Numbered from the stretch's first letter, positions 34,693 to 44,092 are shown. The stretch: 64,000 bases of DNA from Bacillota bacterium (GCA_023460575.1 JAEWPQ010000060.1:31627-95626), one strand, 5' to 3'. A program made the numbers and translations. The notes: generated by a model not told the origin, from the letters alone.

Positions 34693-36366
34693 TCAGATAT
34701 TGGTAAGCCGTTCAAATAAGTTATTAACATTGATGCGTCCGTATCCCCATACATTATTGGGGTAAACTTCAGAGGTGTTTCTCATGGCACCTCTAATGAT
34801 CAGACGATTGATATTATATCCGGTCAGAGAAGCATAATTTTCTCTTGAAATTCCCCATTCAAACACCATGGCGATAATCCCCGCTGCATGGGCGCTGGCA
34901 GCTCCTGTGCCCGTTGCTGTTCCGTACTGATTGCCTGGTACTGCACATGGAATCTGGTAGCCGGGAGCTGCGATGTCGGGCTTAACCAGTCCGTTTCTGG
35001 TATAACCTCTGCTGGATTCAGGAAGGATACCGTCGGTAAATTGATTGTAGGCAGTGACCGTCAGCTGATTAACGCCATTACCCGGAGATGTAATAGTAGT
35101 ATCCGGATTGGGCATTAGAAAAAATGTATTATCTGAAATAATCGTTCCGTTGGGGAGCCAGCAGTGAAAGGAAAATGTCTCATTTTCCAGACTCTGGACA
35201 CGTAAGTACCATACTCCGGGCTGGGGATTCTGAAATCGGATTAAAATAAGCTGATCACCTGTTTCTTCTTCAAAAATGATATTGTTTACCCATACAATAC
35301 TCTGTGTAAAGATAAAGTTGAATTTCCGGCAGTCTGCAATAGCAGGATAAATACGCTGGGTTGATTCTCTGTTTGGAGTTGAAATATCAATGGAAATCCG
35401 TTCTGGTGCATATGGCCAGATTTCCATCCAGAATTCTTTGTCATTTTCCCCGATTCTCAGTTCGAAATCATTATAAAAGGGTACATCCGTAGTGCTGTTA
35501 AAATAGTGCCTCTGCTTATTTCCTTCATTTCCGGCTGAAACGCAGACACCAATTCCCGGGAGCTGTACGAGATATGTTAAGTAACTGCTTAATACTCCCT
35601 TACCGTCATGACTTCCCTGGCTTGTGCCTAAAGCAATACATATCACAAGTGGAAGATCGAGTTTCTGAGCAGTTAAAACAAGATATCTGATACCAAGCAG
35701 GATATCAGACTCCTGAAAGCAGTAAGTATCCGCAGGTATTGAAAAAGCGTTTTTTAAGTTTTCTTTGGCATCTTTTAGCTTTACAATGAGAAGCTGTGAA
35801 TTGGGAACCACTCCGGAGAATGTCTGATCGGAACTGAAGCTTCCAGCTGCAATGCTTGCCATAGCGGTTCCATGCCCATTGGTATCTGCAGACGGAACCA
35901 AGGAAAGGGGATCTTCCGAAACTAAAGCCAGATTAATGGCTTCTCTGTTATACTCACTGCCGAAGGTAAATCCTTGTGGAACAATGCCGGTCTGTATCGT
36001 CTGATCCCATATGGAAACAATACGGGTTGTTCCGTCGCTATTTCTAAAAACGGTATGCTGGTAATCGATACCAGTATCCACGAACCCCATTAAGACGCCC
36101 TGACCGGTCAGGTTTAAAAACGGATTTCTCTGGACTGTACCGATACCGGATTTTTCTATACTGATGGTGGATTCAATGGTATAGAGAGAGGGAAACGTAT
36201 GATAGGGCTGGATTCCCAAATCACAGGGATCGGTTCCTGCTGTGGGAATATGAAGCAGGGAGCTTCGCTCTGTCAGTGGAGTGATATTGTCACCTGTATC
36301 ATAAGAGGGGACTGAGATATTATTAATAATTAAGTCGTAATAATTATTATCCAGTATTTTAATCAA
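34693..36366 (-). CDS. Csp-type subtilisin-like pseudoprotease (copy 1)
   Basis: 557-residue S8 family protein. D97 (GFVDTGIDY) and H165 (TNGHGTAMAS) of the triad remain, and the oxyanion Asn lies in VSAGNEGN, but the serine motif GTSMA reads GTGAASAHAAG with G488 in place of Ser; I checked the codon (GGA). A long insert between the oxyanion and serine regions corresponds to the jelly-roll domain of Csp proteases. No signal peptide. Start is TTG, seven bases after GGAGG. It resembles the C. difficile germination pseudoprotease CspC, which also has Gly there. It is the last gene of a tandem of four; a sensor or scaffold role in spore germination is inferred. Confidence 0.87.
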   Translation of the reverse strand: MIKILDNNYYDLIINNISVPSYDTGDNITPLTERSSLLHIPTAGTDPCDLGIQPYHTFPSLYTIESTISIEKSGIGTVQRNPFLNLTGQGVLMGFVDTGIDYQHTVFRNSDGTTRIVSIWDQTIQTGIVPQGFTFGSEYNREAINLALVSEDPLSLVPSADTNGHGTAMASIAAGSFSSDQTFSGVVPNSQLLIVKLKDAKENLKNAFSIPADTYCFQESDILLGIRYLVLTAQKLDLPLVICIALGTSQGSHDGKGVLSSYLTYLVQLPGIGVCVSAGNEGNKQRHYFNSTTDVPFYNDFELRIGENDKEFWMEIWPYAPERISIDISTPNRESTQRIYPAIADCRKFNFIFTQSIVWVNNIIFEEETGDQLILIRFQNPQPGVWYLRVQSLENETFSFHCWLPNGTIISDNTFFLMPNPDTTITSPGNGVNQLTVTAYNQFTDGILPESSRGYTRNGLVKPDIAAPGYQIPCAVPGNQYGTATGTGAASAHAAGIIAMVFEWGISRENYASLTGYNINRLIIRGAMRNTSEVYPNNVWGYGRINVNNLFERLTNI

Positions 36367-36400
36367 AATCTGCCTCCTATCCCTTTTAATATGAGCCGGA

Positions 36401-38071
36401 TCAGATGTTGGTCAGTCTCCGGAACAGATTATTTACGTCAAGCCGGCCGTATCCCCAGATATTGTTCGGATAGATGATGGAACTATCCCGTGCCGCACCC
36501 CGGATGAGGAGACGGTTCACATCGTTACCGGTCATAGAGGTATAATTTCCTCTGGGAATTGCCCATTCCAGAATCATGGCGATTGCTCCGGCGGTATGAG
36601 CGGCTGCAGCTCCGGTTCCGGTCATGGTTCCATAGAGATTGCCGGGGACTGCACAGGGAATCTGAAATCCCGGAGCTGCAATGTCCGGCTTTACTAATCC
36701 GTTTCTTGTATACCCTCTGCTGGATTCGATGAGGATGCTGTCATTGAACTGATTATAGGCAGTGACTGTCAGCTGGTTTGTTGCATTCCCCGGAGAGGTA
36801 ATGGTTGTGTCAGGATTCGGGTTTAAAAAAAAGGTATCGTTTGAGATGATATCACCGGAAGGCAGCCAGGAATGAAATGATATGGGCTCATTTTCCATGC
36901 TTTGCACCCGGATATTCCAAACACCTGGCAGGGGATCCTGAAAACGGAGCAGAATCAGCTGATCTCCGGTTTCCTCTTCAAATATAAAGTTATTTACCCA
37001 TAATGTACTGTCGGTAAAAATAAAATCAAACCTCCTGCATGAACCAATTGTAGGGAAAATTGGCTGTGTGGATTCCCTGTTCGGGGTGGAAACATCAATG
37101 GATACACGGCCAAGAGCATAAGGCCATATTTCCATAAAAAACATAGGCTCGTTTTCCCCGATTCTTAATTCAAAATTATTATAAAAAGGAGGTGCCGTTG
37201 TATTGTTAAAATAATGACGGCCTTTGTTTCCTTCATTTCCTGCAGAAACGGATATTCCGATTCCAGGCAGTATGGCCAGGTAATTTAAATAGCCGCTTAA
37301 TGCGTCTGTTCCGTCATGACCGCCCTGGCTGCTTCCAAGAGCAATGCAGATCACCAGCGGACGGCTGGCATTCTGGGCATATGTTTCCAGATAGCGGACA
37401 CCCAGCATAATATCGGATTCCTGATAACAGATAACGTCCGGCCGTACAAAGCTGATATCCCTTAAATTCTGCTTCGGATCTTTTAACTTTACAACAACCA
37501 GTTCTGCTTCCGGCACGATACCCGTAAAATCGTTTTCCGGATTGTACCTGCCGGCAATGATGCTTGCGACAGAGGTTCCGTGTCCGATTGTATCAGTGGT
37601 AGGGACAATAGATAAGGGATCATCCGATCTTAAAGCAATGTTGATGGCTTCTCTGTTGTATTCTGTTCCGAATGTAAAGCCTGACGGCGGATTATTGCTT
37701 TGGATGGTTTGATCCCAGATGGAAAGAATCCTGGAAGTATTATCATTGTAAAGAAACGCCTGGTGTCTGTAATCGATTCCTGTATCAATGATTCCTATAA
37801 TAATTCCTCTGCCTGTCAGATTCAGAAAAGGGTTTCTCTGCACAGGACCAATACCTGACTTTTCTATGCTGATGGTAGAGTTTAGCGTATACAGAGTCGG
37901 AAAGGTGTGATATGGATATTCTCCCAGCAGGCAGGGGGTTGAACCAGCAGTCGGTATATGGAGCAGGGAATGCCTGAAATTAATCATGGTTATATCTTCT
38001 GAACCATAAGTGGGAATCGAAACATTATTAATTATCAGATCATAATAATTGTTATCCAGTATCTTTTCCAA
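36401..38071 (-). CDS. Csp-type subtilisin-like pseudoprotease (copy 2)
   Basis: 556 residues, same architecture as its neighbours: short N-terminal region beginning EKILDNNYYDLIINN, subtilase core with Asp (GIIDTGIDYRH) and His (TIGHGTSVASI), oxyanion Asn (VSAGNEGN), jelly-roll insert, then TGTGAAAAHTAG where the catalytic Ser is Gly. TTG start with GGAGG eight bases upstream. Spacing to the next copy is 34 bases, so the genes form one operon. Copies differ widely in the loop regions, pointing to different ligands rather than a recent duplication. Confidence 0.87.
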   Translation of the reverse strand: MEKILDNNYYDLIINNVSIPTYGSEDITMINFRHSLLHIPTAGSTPCLLGEYPYHTFPTLYTLNSTISIEKSGIGPVQRNPFLNLTGRGIIIGIIDTGIDYRHQAFLYNDNTSRILSIWDQTIQSNNPPSGFTFGTEYNREAINIALRSDDPLSIVPTTDTIGHGTSVASIIAGRYNPENDFTGIVPEAELVVVKLKDPKQNLRDISFVRPDVICYQESDIMLGVRYLETYAQNASRPLVICIALGSSQGGHDGTDALSGYLNYLAILPGIGISVSAGNEGNKGRHYFNNTTAPPFYNNFELRIGENEPMFFMEIWPYALGRVSIDVSTPNRESTQPIFPTIGSCRRFDFIFTDSTLWVNNFIFEEETGDQLILLRFQDPLPGVWNIRVQSMENEPISFHSWLPSGDIISNDTFFLNPNPDTTITSPGNATNQLTVTAYNQFNDSILIESSRGYTRNGLVKPDIAAPGFQIPCAVPGNLYGTMTGTGAAAAHTAGAIAMILEWAIPRGNYTSMTGNDVNRLLIRGAARDSSIIYPNNIWGYGRLDVNNLFRRLTNI

Positions 38072-38109
38072 AAGACAGTCCTCCGGTCTGTTTTGCCTTA
38101 TTTTGCTGA

Positions 38110-39783
38110 TCAGATATTTGCAAGCTGTTTAAAAACGTTACTTATATCAAGCTTACCGTAACCCCACAGATTATTAGGGTACTTATCACCGGTTGAGCGA
38201 TTTGCTGCTCTCATTATCAGACGGTTAATGGCATAGCCATTTATAGCCGGGCGATTTCCTTTTACGATTCCCCATTCCATAATCATGGCCGCAGCACCGG
38301 CTGCATGAGCAGCAGCGGCTCCTGTTCCGGACATACTGCCGAACAAATTCCCGGGGAGGGCACAGGTTAGTTTAAATCCGGGTGCGGCAACATCTGGTTT
38401 GACCATATTAATCCGGGTGAAACCTCTGCCGGATTCAGGAAGAACACTGCTGCTAATTTGGTTATAGGCAGTAACCGTTAATTGACGTATACCATTTCCG
38501 GGTGAGGTTATGGTTACATCATCGTCCGGATTTAGAAAGCAGGTAGCATCGGAAAGAAAAGCACCATTAGGAAGCCAGCAGTGAAAAGAGATAGGCTCCT
38601 CCTTAATGCTTTGTGCCCGCAGATACCATATTCCGGGCATCGGATCCTTCCATCGGATCAATATTACCTGATTCCCTGTTTCCTCTTCGAAAACAATATT
38701 ATTTACCCACATGGTGCTATCTGTAAAAATAAAATTAAATTTTCTGCACTCATTAATTGATGGATAAATTCTCTGTGTGGATTCCCTGTTAGGGGATGAA
38801 ATATCGATGGAAATCCTGCTGGGTGCATAGGGCCAGATCTCCATCCACAACTGTTTGTCTTTTTCGCTGATATTCAGTTCGAAATCGTTGTAAAAAGGGA
38901 TGTTGGTGGTTTTATTATAGTAATGTCTGGCTTTGTTGCCTTCATTACCGGCGGGCACCACAAAGGAGAGTCCTGGATTGCGTATTTTAGCTGTCATATA
39001 CGAGCTGATTGCCCCTTTTCCGTCATGGCCTCCCTGGCTGCTTGCAAGACAGACACAAACAACAATGGGTTTTAATGCGCTTTCGGAAACAGACAGCATA
39101 TAGGTGAGTGCCAGATAAATATCTGATTCCTGAAAACAATAGGTATCTTCCGGAACAAAGAAAAGTTTTTTCAGATTATTCTTTGCTTCCTTTAGTTTCA
39201 CAATAACTAGTTCTGAAGACGGAACAATTCCTGTAAATGTCTGAGCGGCTGCTGGGGAACCTGCAACAATACTGGCAATGGCGGTACCGTGCCCGTTGGT
39301 GTCAATAGATGGAACAATGGAGAGTGGCTGCGGGGCTGATAAAGCTTCGTTAATCTGTACCGTTTTGTATTCACTGCCAAAGGTGAAGCCGTCTGGAACC
39401 GTTCCTTCCTGTATGGTCTGATCCCAGATGGAATAGATACGGCTGGTACCATCAGATTTTAGGAATGCCATGTGCGTATAGTCGATTCCTGTATCAATAA
39501 TACCAACCAGAACTCCTTCTCCCGTTAAGTTCAGGCTGGTATTTAGCTGAATCGGACTGATTTGCGATTTTTCAAGACTTACTGCAGATTCCGGAGTATA
39601 TAGGGATGGAAAGGTATTATAAGGGTGGGTTCCCAGGTCACAGGGATCTGGGGAAACTACGGGTATATGCAGCAGGGAGAAACGCTCACTTACCGGGGTT
39701 ATATTATCCCCGGTATTATAATTTGATATGATTGTATTACCTATAATCAGGTCGTAGTAATTATTGTCCAGTATTTTGTTCAA
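38110..39783 (-). CDS. Csp-type subtilisin-like pseudoprotease (copy 3)
   Basis: 557 residues with the chosen TTG start at 39783, which matches the starts of the other copies and lies seven bases after GGAGG; the ATG 15 bases earlier overlaps that RBS. Asp (GIIDTGIDYTH) and His (TNGHGTAIASI) remain, and the oxyanion region reads VPAGNEGN. The serine motif is MSGTGAAAAHAAG, again Gly for Ser. It is otherwise the most diverged of the three long copies in the N-terminal third. Confidence 0.86.
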   Translation of the reverse strand: MNKILDNNYYDLIIGNTIISNYNTGDNITPVSERFSLLHIPVVSPDPCDLGTHPYNTFPSLYTPESAVSLEKSQISPIQLNTSLNLTGEGVLVGIIDTGIDYTHMAFLKSDGTSRIYSIWDQTIQEGTVPDGFTFGSEYKTVQINEALSAPQPLSIVPSIDTNGHGTAIASIVAGSPAAAQTFTGIVPSSELVIVKLKEAKNNLKKLFFVPEDTYCFQESDIYLALTYMLSVSESALKPIVVCVCLASSQGGHDGKGAISSYMTAKIRNPGLSFVVPAGNEGNKARHYYNKTTNIPFYNDFELNISEKDKQLWMEIWPYAPSRISIDISSPNRESTQRIYPSINECRKFNFIFTDSTMWVNNIVFEEETGNQVILIRWKDPMPGIWYLRAQSIKEEPISFHCWLPNGAFLSDATCFLNPDDDVTITSPGNGIRQLTVTAYNQISSSVLPESGRGFTRINMVKPDVAAPGFKLTCALPGNLFGSMSGTGAAAAHAAGAAAMIMEWGIVKGNRPAINGYAINRLIMRAANRSTGDKYPNNLWGYGKLDISNVFKQLANI

Positions 39784-39883
39784 CTGAGGTCCTCCCATCT
39801 TATACTGAGGGCATATATGATATGTTTATGCAGCAGGAATTGTATTATGAAAGTGGGAGCGGGAATGAAAAAAAGTTACATGG

Positions 39884-41074
39884 TCAGATATTTGTCAGTC
39901 GTTGAAAAAGCTCGTTAACATCTAACATACCGTATCCCCAGGTATTATTTGGATAAATGACAACACCACTGTCTTCTTCGAAGGTAAAGTTATTTACCCA
40001 TAGTACAGTAGGAGTGAAAACAAACTTAAACTTTCTGCATTCCCTCAGGCCAGGGAGGATAAGATTGGTTGATTCACGGTTGGGTGTGGTGATATCGATA
40101 GCTAGTCTGCTGAGTGCAGAGGACCAGATTTCCATAGAAAACATTTTATCCGTTTCACCGGTTCTTAGCTCGAAATGATTGGAAAACGGGGCTATTTGAG
40201 TGGCGTTAAAGTAATGTCTTCTGGTGTTCCCCTCATTTCCTCCGGAAACGGCAGTTCCAATTCCTGAAAGGCGTACCAGGTAATTTAAGTAATAGCTGAG
40301 AGCACTGCTGCCGTCGTGTGATCCAAGGCTGCTTCCAAGAGCAATACAAATGGCAAGTGTGCGATTGACTTTTTGTGCATAATTCACCAGATAAGTAAGC
40401 CCCAGGATAATATCGGTCTCCTGATAACAGAGAATATCCTCGGGAACAAAAAAGATGTTTTTTAAATTTGCCTTTGCCTCCTTTAACTTGACAACTACCA
40501 GTTCCGCTTCCGGAACAATACCGGAAAAGGCATTTTCTTCGTCTGGTTTTCCTGCAATAATGCTGGCAATTGCTGTTCCATGTCCGTTGGTATCTTTTGA
40601 GGGAATAATGGATAAGGGGGTTTCGGAAGCCAAAGCCAGATTAATCATTTCCTTTGTGTATTCCGTTCCAAAGGTGAAAGTACCTGGAGGTTCTCCATCC
40701 TGTATGGTTTGGTCCCATATGGATAAAATTCTTGTAGTTCCATCATTATACAAAAACGCCTGATGCTGATAATCTATGCCTGTGTCAATCACTCCAATGA
40801 TAACTCCTCTTCCATTCAGATTTAAAAAGGTATTGCGTTGTACAGTTCCGATGCCTGATTTTTCAATGCTGATGGTTGAGGTAAGAGTGAAAAGGGATGG
40901 AAAACTGAAATATGGATGATTTCCCAGAGCGCAGGGATCTTCGTTTCCTACAGGAACATTAAGAAGGGAATGTCTGAGGCTTAATGGTGTGACATTATCC
41001 CCTGTATCATAAAGGTGCATAGAGACATTATTAATAATTAAATCATAATAATTATTGTCCAGTATTTTTTTCAA
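39884..41074 (-). CDS. Internally deleted Csp-type subtilisin homolog (copy 4)
   Basis: 396 residues. The first ~365 residues follow the other copies, with Asp (GVIDTGIDYQH), His (TNGHGTAIASI) and the VSGGNEGN loop. After WVNNFTFEEDSGV the protein jumps to IYPNNTWGYGMLDVNELF, the C-terminal end of the family. About 160 residues (jelly-roll end and the whole serine-motif region) are gone, yet the frame is kept. This may be a pseudogene or a deliberately small paralog. TTG start after GGAGG. First Csp gene after the LysM/GH18 gene. Confidence 0.82.
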   Translation of the reverse strand: MKKILDNNYYDLIINNVSMHLYDTGDNVTPLSLRHSLLNVPVGNEDPCALGNHPYFSFPSLFTLTSTISIEKSGIGTVQRNTFLNLNGRGVIIGVIDTGIDYQHQAFLYNDGTTRILSIWDQTIQDGEPPGTFTFGTEYTKEMINLALASETPLSIIPSKDTNGHGTAIASIIAGKPDEENAFSGIVPEAELVVVKLKEAKANLKNIFFVPEDILCYQETDIILGLTYLVNYAQKVNRTLAICIALGSSLGSHDGSSALSYYLNYLVRLSGIGTAVSGGNEGNTRRHYFNATQIAPFSNHFELRTGETDKMFSMEIWSSALSRLAIDITTPNRESTNLILPGLRECRKFKFVFTPTVLWVNNFTFEEDSGVVIYPNNTWGYGMLDVNELFQRLTNI

Positions 41075-41171
41075 TCACAGGCCTCCGGTATGCAGGGGGA
41101 TTTGTTCTATATTATGCGGAAATTAAGTGAATATGAGAGGGCGGGGCAGAGGCAAAAAGTCTGATCTTAAT

Positions 41172-42455
41172 CTAAAGCTTTTGAATGTAGTATTGAGTAT
41201 TAATAACAAACCACATCTGAGCATCGAATTTCATAATTGTCCAAAAAGACAGACCCTGGAGACTGAATTCAGGAACCAGCATTGTTCGGGCATTAAAGCT
41301 TCTTGCGTCTTTAAACCATATGACATGCAAAACCCCATCACTATCCATATAGTAAAAATAAGGAGATTGTGCCGGTTCATTATATTGTATTGCAATATTG
41401 TTTTCTGCAGCTATTTGTACCGCGTCATTATTGGTTAAGACGGTAGCTCCTGAGGCTCCTGGAATATAAGGAAGTGTCCAATCATAACCAGCGGTGATGA
41501 TCCCCAGAAATATTTTTTCGGGAGGGATAATAGTTACCACATATTTTAATAGATCTGTGAGTAAATTCACGGGAAAAATTGAGCTTGGATATCCAAAAGT
41601 TCTGGCCCATTCATATGAGGCAAATATAATTCCGTCGACATATTCAGATAATTTTGAATAGTCCAGTTGATCAAAACTCATGCCAGTGTTATTAACATTT
41701 GTAACGGGTGTAATGGTAATCAGTATTGTATAGCCTTCTGAATGAAAAACCGGATATGCTTTCTTCAAATATTGTGAAAGGTTGTCAATGTTGTCATAAT
41801 TGATGTCATCAATATATACGTTTATACCATGATATCCTTTTTCTTTTATAACTTGAAGAGAGTTTTGAACAAGCATATCCTGTATTGCTGGATTATTTAA
41901 AATATAATAGTTCGCTTCCCGGTTAACCATTCCGTCTTCCGTAAGTGTCGAAACAAACATAATCGGCGAAACACCATAAGATACTGCCAGCTGTATAAGC
42001 TCCGTTTCATCAGCAGCAGGAATTATTTCCCCCCCGGCGGTAGCTTTGTAATTGAAGATTGTCAGATAGGATAGAAATGGAAGCGTTTTTATTAAAACGG
42101 ATCTGTCTATATAACAAAAAGTATATCCGCTGGTGATTATAGATTGAGTTCTGCTTGTTTGATATTGTATTACAATGGTTTCACCTGAATAGAGATATTC
42201 CTGATCAGAGAGGAATGGGTTGTTTCTTAATATTTCCATAGGTGAAACATTATGCTGCTTAGCAATACTCTCCAAAGAATCACCAGGACGGATTTTGTAG
42301 GTAGTTTCAGGCTGTACAATCACAATGGTTTGGCCAGTTGCTAATTTATCCGGGTTTGTAATTCCGTTTTCCATTATTAATCTGTCAGCAGAGATCTTAT
42401 AATATTCTGATATTGAATAGATGGTTTCACCGGATTGAACAATGTGTATGATCAT
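41172..42455 (-). CDS. LysM-GH18 protein, SleL/YaaH type, with degenerate active site
   Basis: 427 residues: two LysM repeats (IHIVQSGETIYSISEYYKIS at 2-46; YKIRPGDSLESIAKQHNVS around 51-95), then a GH18 barrel like spore cortex-lytic SleL. The catalytic motif, normally GxNIDFEN with the acid Glu, reads GINVYIDDIN: the first Asp is Tyr and the Glu is Asp, so activity is doubtful. The aromatic end (GLSFWTIMKFDAQMWFV) is present. ATG 42455 with GAGGGA upstream. It is the likely first gene of the Csp operon; LysM would anchor it to cortex or coat. Confidence 0.85.
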   Translation of the reverse strand: MIIHIVQSGETIYSISEYYKISADRLIMENGITNPDKLATGQTIVIVQPETTYKIRPGDSLESIAKQHNVSPMEILRNNPFLSDQEYLYSGETIVIQYQTSRTQSIITSGYTFCYIDRSVLIKTLPFLSYLTIFNYKATAGGEIIPAADETELIQLAVSYGVSPIMFVSTLTEDGMVNREANYYILNNPAIQDMLVQNSLQVIKEKGYHGINVYIDDINYDNIDNLSQYLKKAYPVFHSEGYTILITITPVTNVNNTGMSFDQLDYSKLSEYVDGIIFASYEWARTFGYPSSIFPVNLLTDLLKYVVTIIPPEKIFLGIITAGYDWTLPYIPGASGATVLTNNDAVQIAAENNIAIQYNEPAQSPYFYYMDSDGVLHVIWFKDARSFNARTMLVPEFSLQGLSFWTIMKFDAQMWFVINTQYYIQKL

Positions 42456-42540
42456 GGATTCCCTCATATAATACTATTAATACAATTATATGCTGAACAT
42501 ACTAATCCATAACATGGCACTCCGCTAAAAATAACAAAAA

Positions 42541-42576
42541 CACCGGAATCCCCTGTAAATACAAGTGATTCCGGTG
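42541..42576 (-). terminator. Terminator of the tRNA pair
   Basis: Perfect 10-bp stem CACCGGAATC / GATTCCGGTG with a 16-base loop. On the minus strand it is followed by GTTTTTGTTATTTTT, the expected direction for the two tRNA genes. Confidence 0.88.
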
Positions 42577-42597
42577 CTTTGGCTGTTTATAGAAAAA

Positions 42598-42671
42598 TGG
42601 AAGTAATGGGGCTCGAACCCATGACCTTTCGCGTGTGAGGCGAACGCTCATCCCGGCTGAGCTATACTTCC
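42598..42671 (-). tRNA. tRNA-Val (anticodon CAC)
   Basis: 74 bases. Acceptor GGAAGTA/TACTTCC, D stem GCTC/GAGC, anticodon stem TTCGC/GCGAA around loop CTCACAC, T arm ATGGG-TTCGAGC-CCCAT. Anticodon CAC reads GUG. CCA is not encoded. Confidence 0.95.
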
Positions 42672-42677
42672 ATTTCG

Positions 42678-42750
42678 TGGAGATAGCGAGACTCGAACTC
42701 GTGGCCTATGCGTTGCGAACGCATCGCTCTCCCAGCTGAGCTATATCCCC
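42678..42750 (-). tRNA. tRNA-Ala (anticodon CGC)
   Basis: 73 bases. Acceptor GGGGATA/TATCTCC (one G-T pair), D stem GCTC/GAGC, anticodon stem ATGCG/CGCAT around loop TTCGCAA, T arm ACGAG-TTCGAGT-CTCGC. Anticodon CGC reads GCG. CCA is not encoded. Six bases before tRNA-Val in the same transcript. Confidence 0.95.
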
Positions 42751-42866
42751 TTGTCTAAATTATAGCATGAAGATTCTGAATTACAAGTATTATTTGCACA
42801 AATTGAAAAATATTTTACTGATTTTTATGTGGATTTTGTTGCAAGAATTTTCCATATTTCAATAAT

Positions 42867-42897
42867 AGAGAGGCATCCAAATGCATGATGCCCCTCT
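42867..42897 (-). terminator. Terminator of the hydroxyacid dehydrogenase gene
   Basis: Stem AGAGAGGCATC / GATGCCCCTCT with one mismatch, just past the stop on the minus strand; followed by TATTATT. Confidence 0.6.
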
Positions 42898-42906
42898 GTT
42901 TCATTC

Positions 42907-43854
42907 TTATAGAATTTTATTAATCTGGTCGCCTTCCATCCATTTTTTCAGATTCTCAAATACGATTTCTGCTCTTAATTTCATGGATTCTGCAGAAGCA
43001 AAAGCAATATGAGGAGTGACGATGGTATTCTCGGAGTTTAAAAGCGGGTGGGAAGTATCTATCGGCGGTTCATTTTCAAAAACATCAATTCCTGCACCCG
43101 CCAGATAACCGCTGTTTAAAGCCTCAGCAAGGGCCTCTGAATCCACTACCGGACCTCTTGCGGCATTAATGAGATAAGCTCCCTGTTTCATTCTCGCGAT
43201 TGTATCTTTGTTAATCAAATGACGGGAATCTTCATTTAACGGACAGTGGAGACTTACGATATCGGAGCTGGAAAGGAGTTCTTCCAGAGATACAAATTCC
43301 ATGAAGTCCGGTTCGTTTCCGGTGATGGTACGTTTGTATCCGAGAACGCGGCATCCAAAGGCTTTGCAAAGCTCTGCAGTCCTTGTTCCGATTGCACCGG
43401 CTCCGATAATTCCCACTGTTTTTCCCATCAGCTCGCAGCCTACCAGACCATCTTTTGTCTTTCCTTCCCTGCAGCGGGTATCTGTCTTTATAACATTGCG
43501 CAGAAGTGAGAGCATAAGGCCTAATGTCAGCTCTGCCACAGCTTCCGTTGAGTAACCGGCTGCATTGCTGACAGCAATATTATTATTTTTCGCAGCTTCC
43601 AGATTCACATGATCAACACCTGTAAAAGCAACATCTATAAATTTTAAGTTTTTACAGGCAGTTATTACTTCTCCGCTTAGAGGCATATTGGCAATCATAA
43701 TGACATCGGCATCCTGAGCTTCTTCAATCTGAACCTTAGCATCAGTATTTTTTTCAAAAGCTGTAAAACTGTGACCTGCATCGATTAATGGCTTTGCATA
43801 TTCATTTAGCAGGCTGTCCGGAATCCCAAGAGATTCTAATAGTACGATATTCAT
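42907..43854 (-). CDS. D-isomer-specific 2-hydroxyacid dehydrogenase
   Basis: 315-residue NAD(P)-dependent enzyme reducing a 2-keto acid to a D-2-hydroxy acid. Rossmann motif VGIIGAGAIGTRTAE, catalytic Arg in NAARGPVVDSEAL, Glu in GAGIDVFENEPP and His in VTPHIAFAS. Similar to glycerate, phosphoglycerate and hydroxypyruvate reductases; the substrate cannot be fixed. ATG 43854 with CGGAG upstream is preferred to the ATG 18 bases before it. Single gene, divergent from the Ter region. Confidence 0.9.
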   Translation of the reverse strand: MNIVLLESLGIPDSLLNEYAKPLIDAGHSFTAFEKNTDAKVQIEEAQDADVIMIANMPLSGEVITACKNLKFIDVAFTGVDHVNLEAAKNNNIAVSNAAGYSTEAVAELTLGLMLSLLRNVIKTDTRCREGKTKDGLVGCELMGKTVGIIGAGAIGTRTAELCKAFGCRVLGYKRTITGNEPDFMEFVSLEELLSSSDIVSLHCPLNEDSRHLINKDTIARMKQGAYLINAARGPVVDSEALAEALNSGYLAGAGIDVFENEPPIDTSHPLLNSENTIVTPHIAFASAESMKLRAEIVFENLKKWMEGDQINKIL

Positions 43855-44000
43855 ATGTATCACTCCGATCATTGATTAAATTACAGGGTTTAATAAAAAT
43901 GATCCTGTGAAAACAATTATAGCACCAGATGATAGAATAAAAAAGAAGGTTATAATTTTAAAAAGAAAAAATCCTGATTCAGGTGTTTTTAAATAAAGTG

Positions 44001-44029
44001 TTTCCATTGCCTTGTATTTATATTATAAT
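44001..44029 (+). promoter_or_regulatory. Promoter of the PRTase/StiP pair
   Basis: TTTCCA (44001-44006), 17-base spacer, TATAAT (44024-44029), about 64 bases before the first Ter-cluster gene. The -35 box is weak, which would suit an activated promoter. Confidence 0.5.
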
Positions 44030-44092
44030 CTTATAAATAGTCCGCAATATACTTCGGGATACTGAATGAGAAGAGAAAATCAAGGGGGATTT

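Noticed and set aside
34693..39783. Recent duplication or assembly artefact of the Csp genes
   Set aside because: The copies differ throughout in sequence and in their spacers, so they are old paralogs, not duplicated reads.
43966..43992. Small CCTG/CAGG hairpin with a T-rich right side
   Set aside because: Lies between divergent genes with nothing to terminate; the stem is only 4-5 bp.
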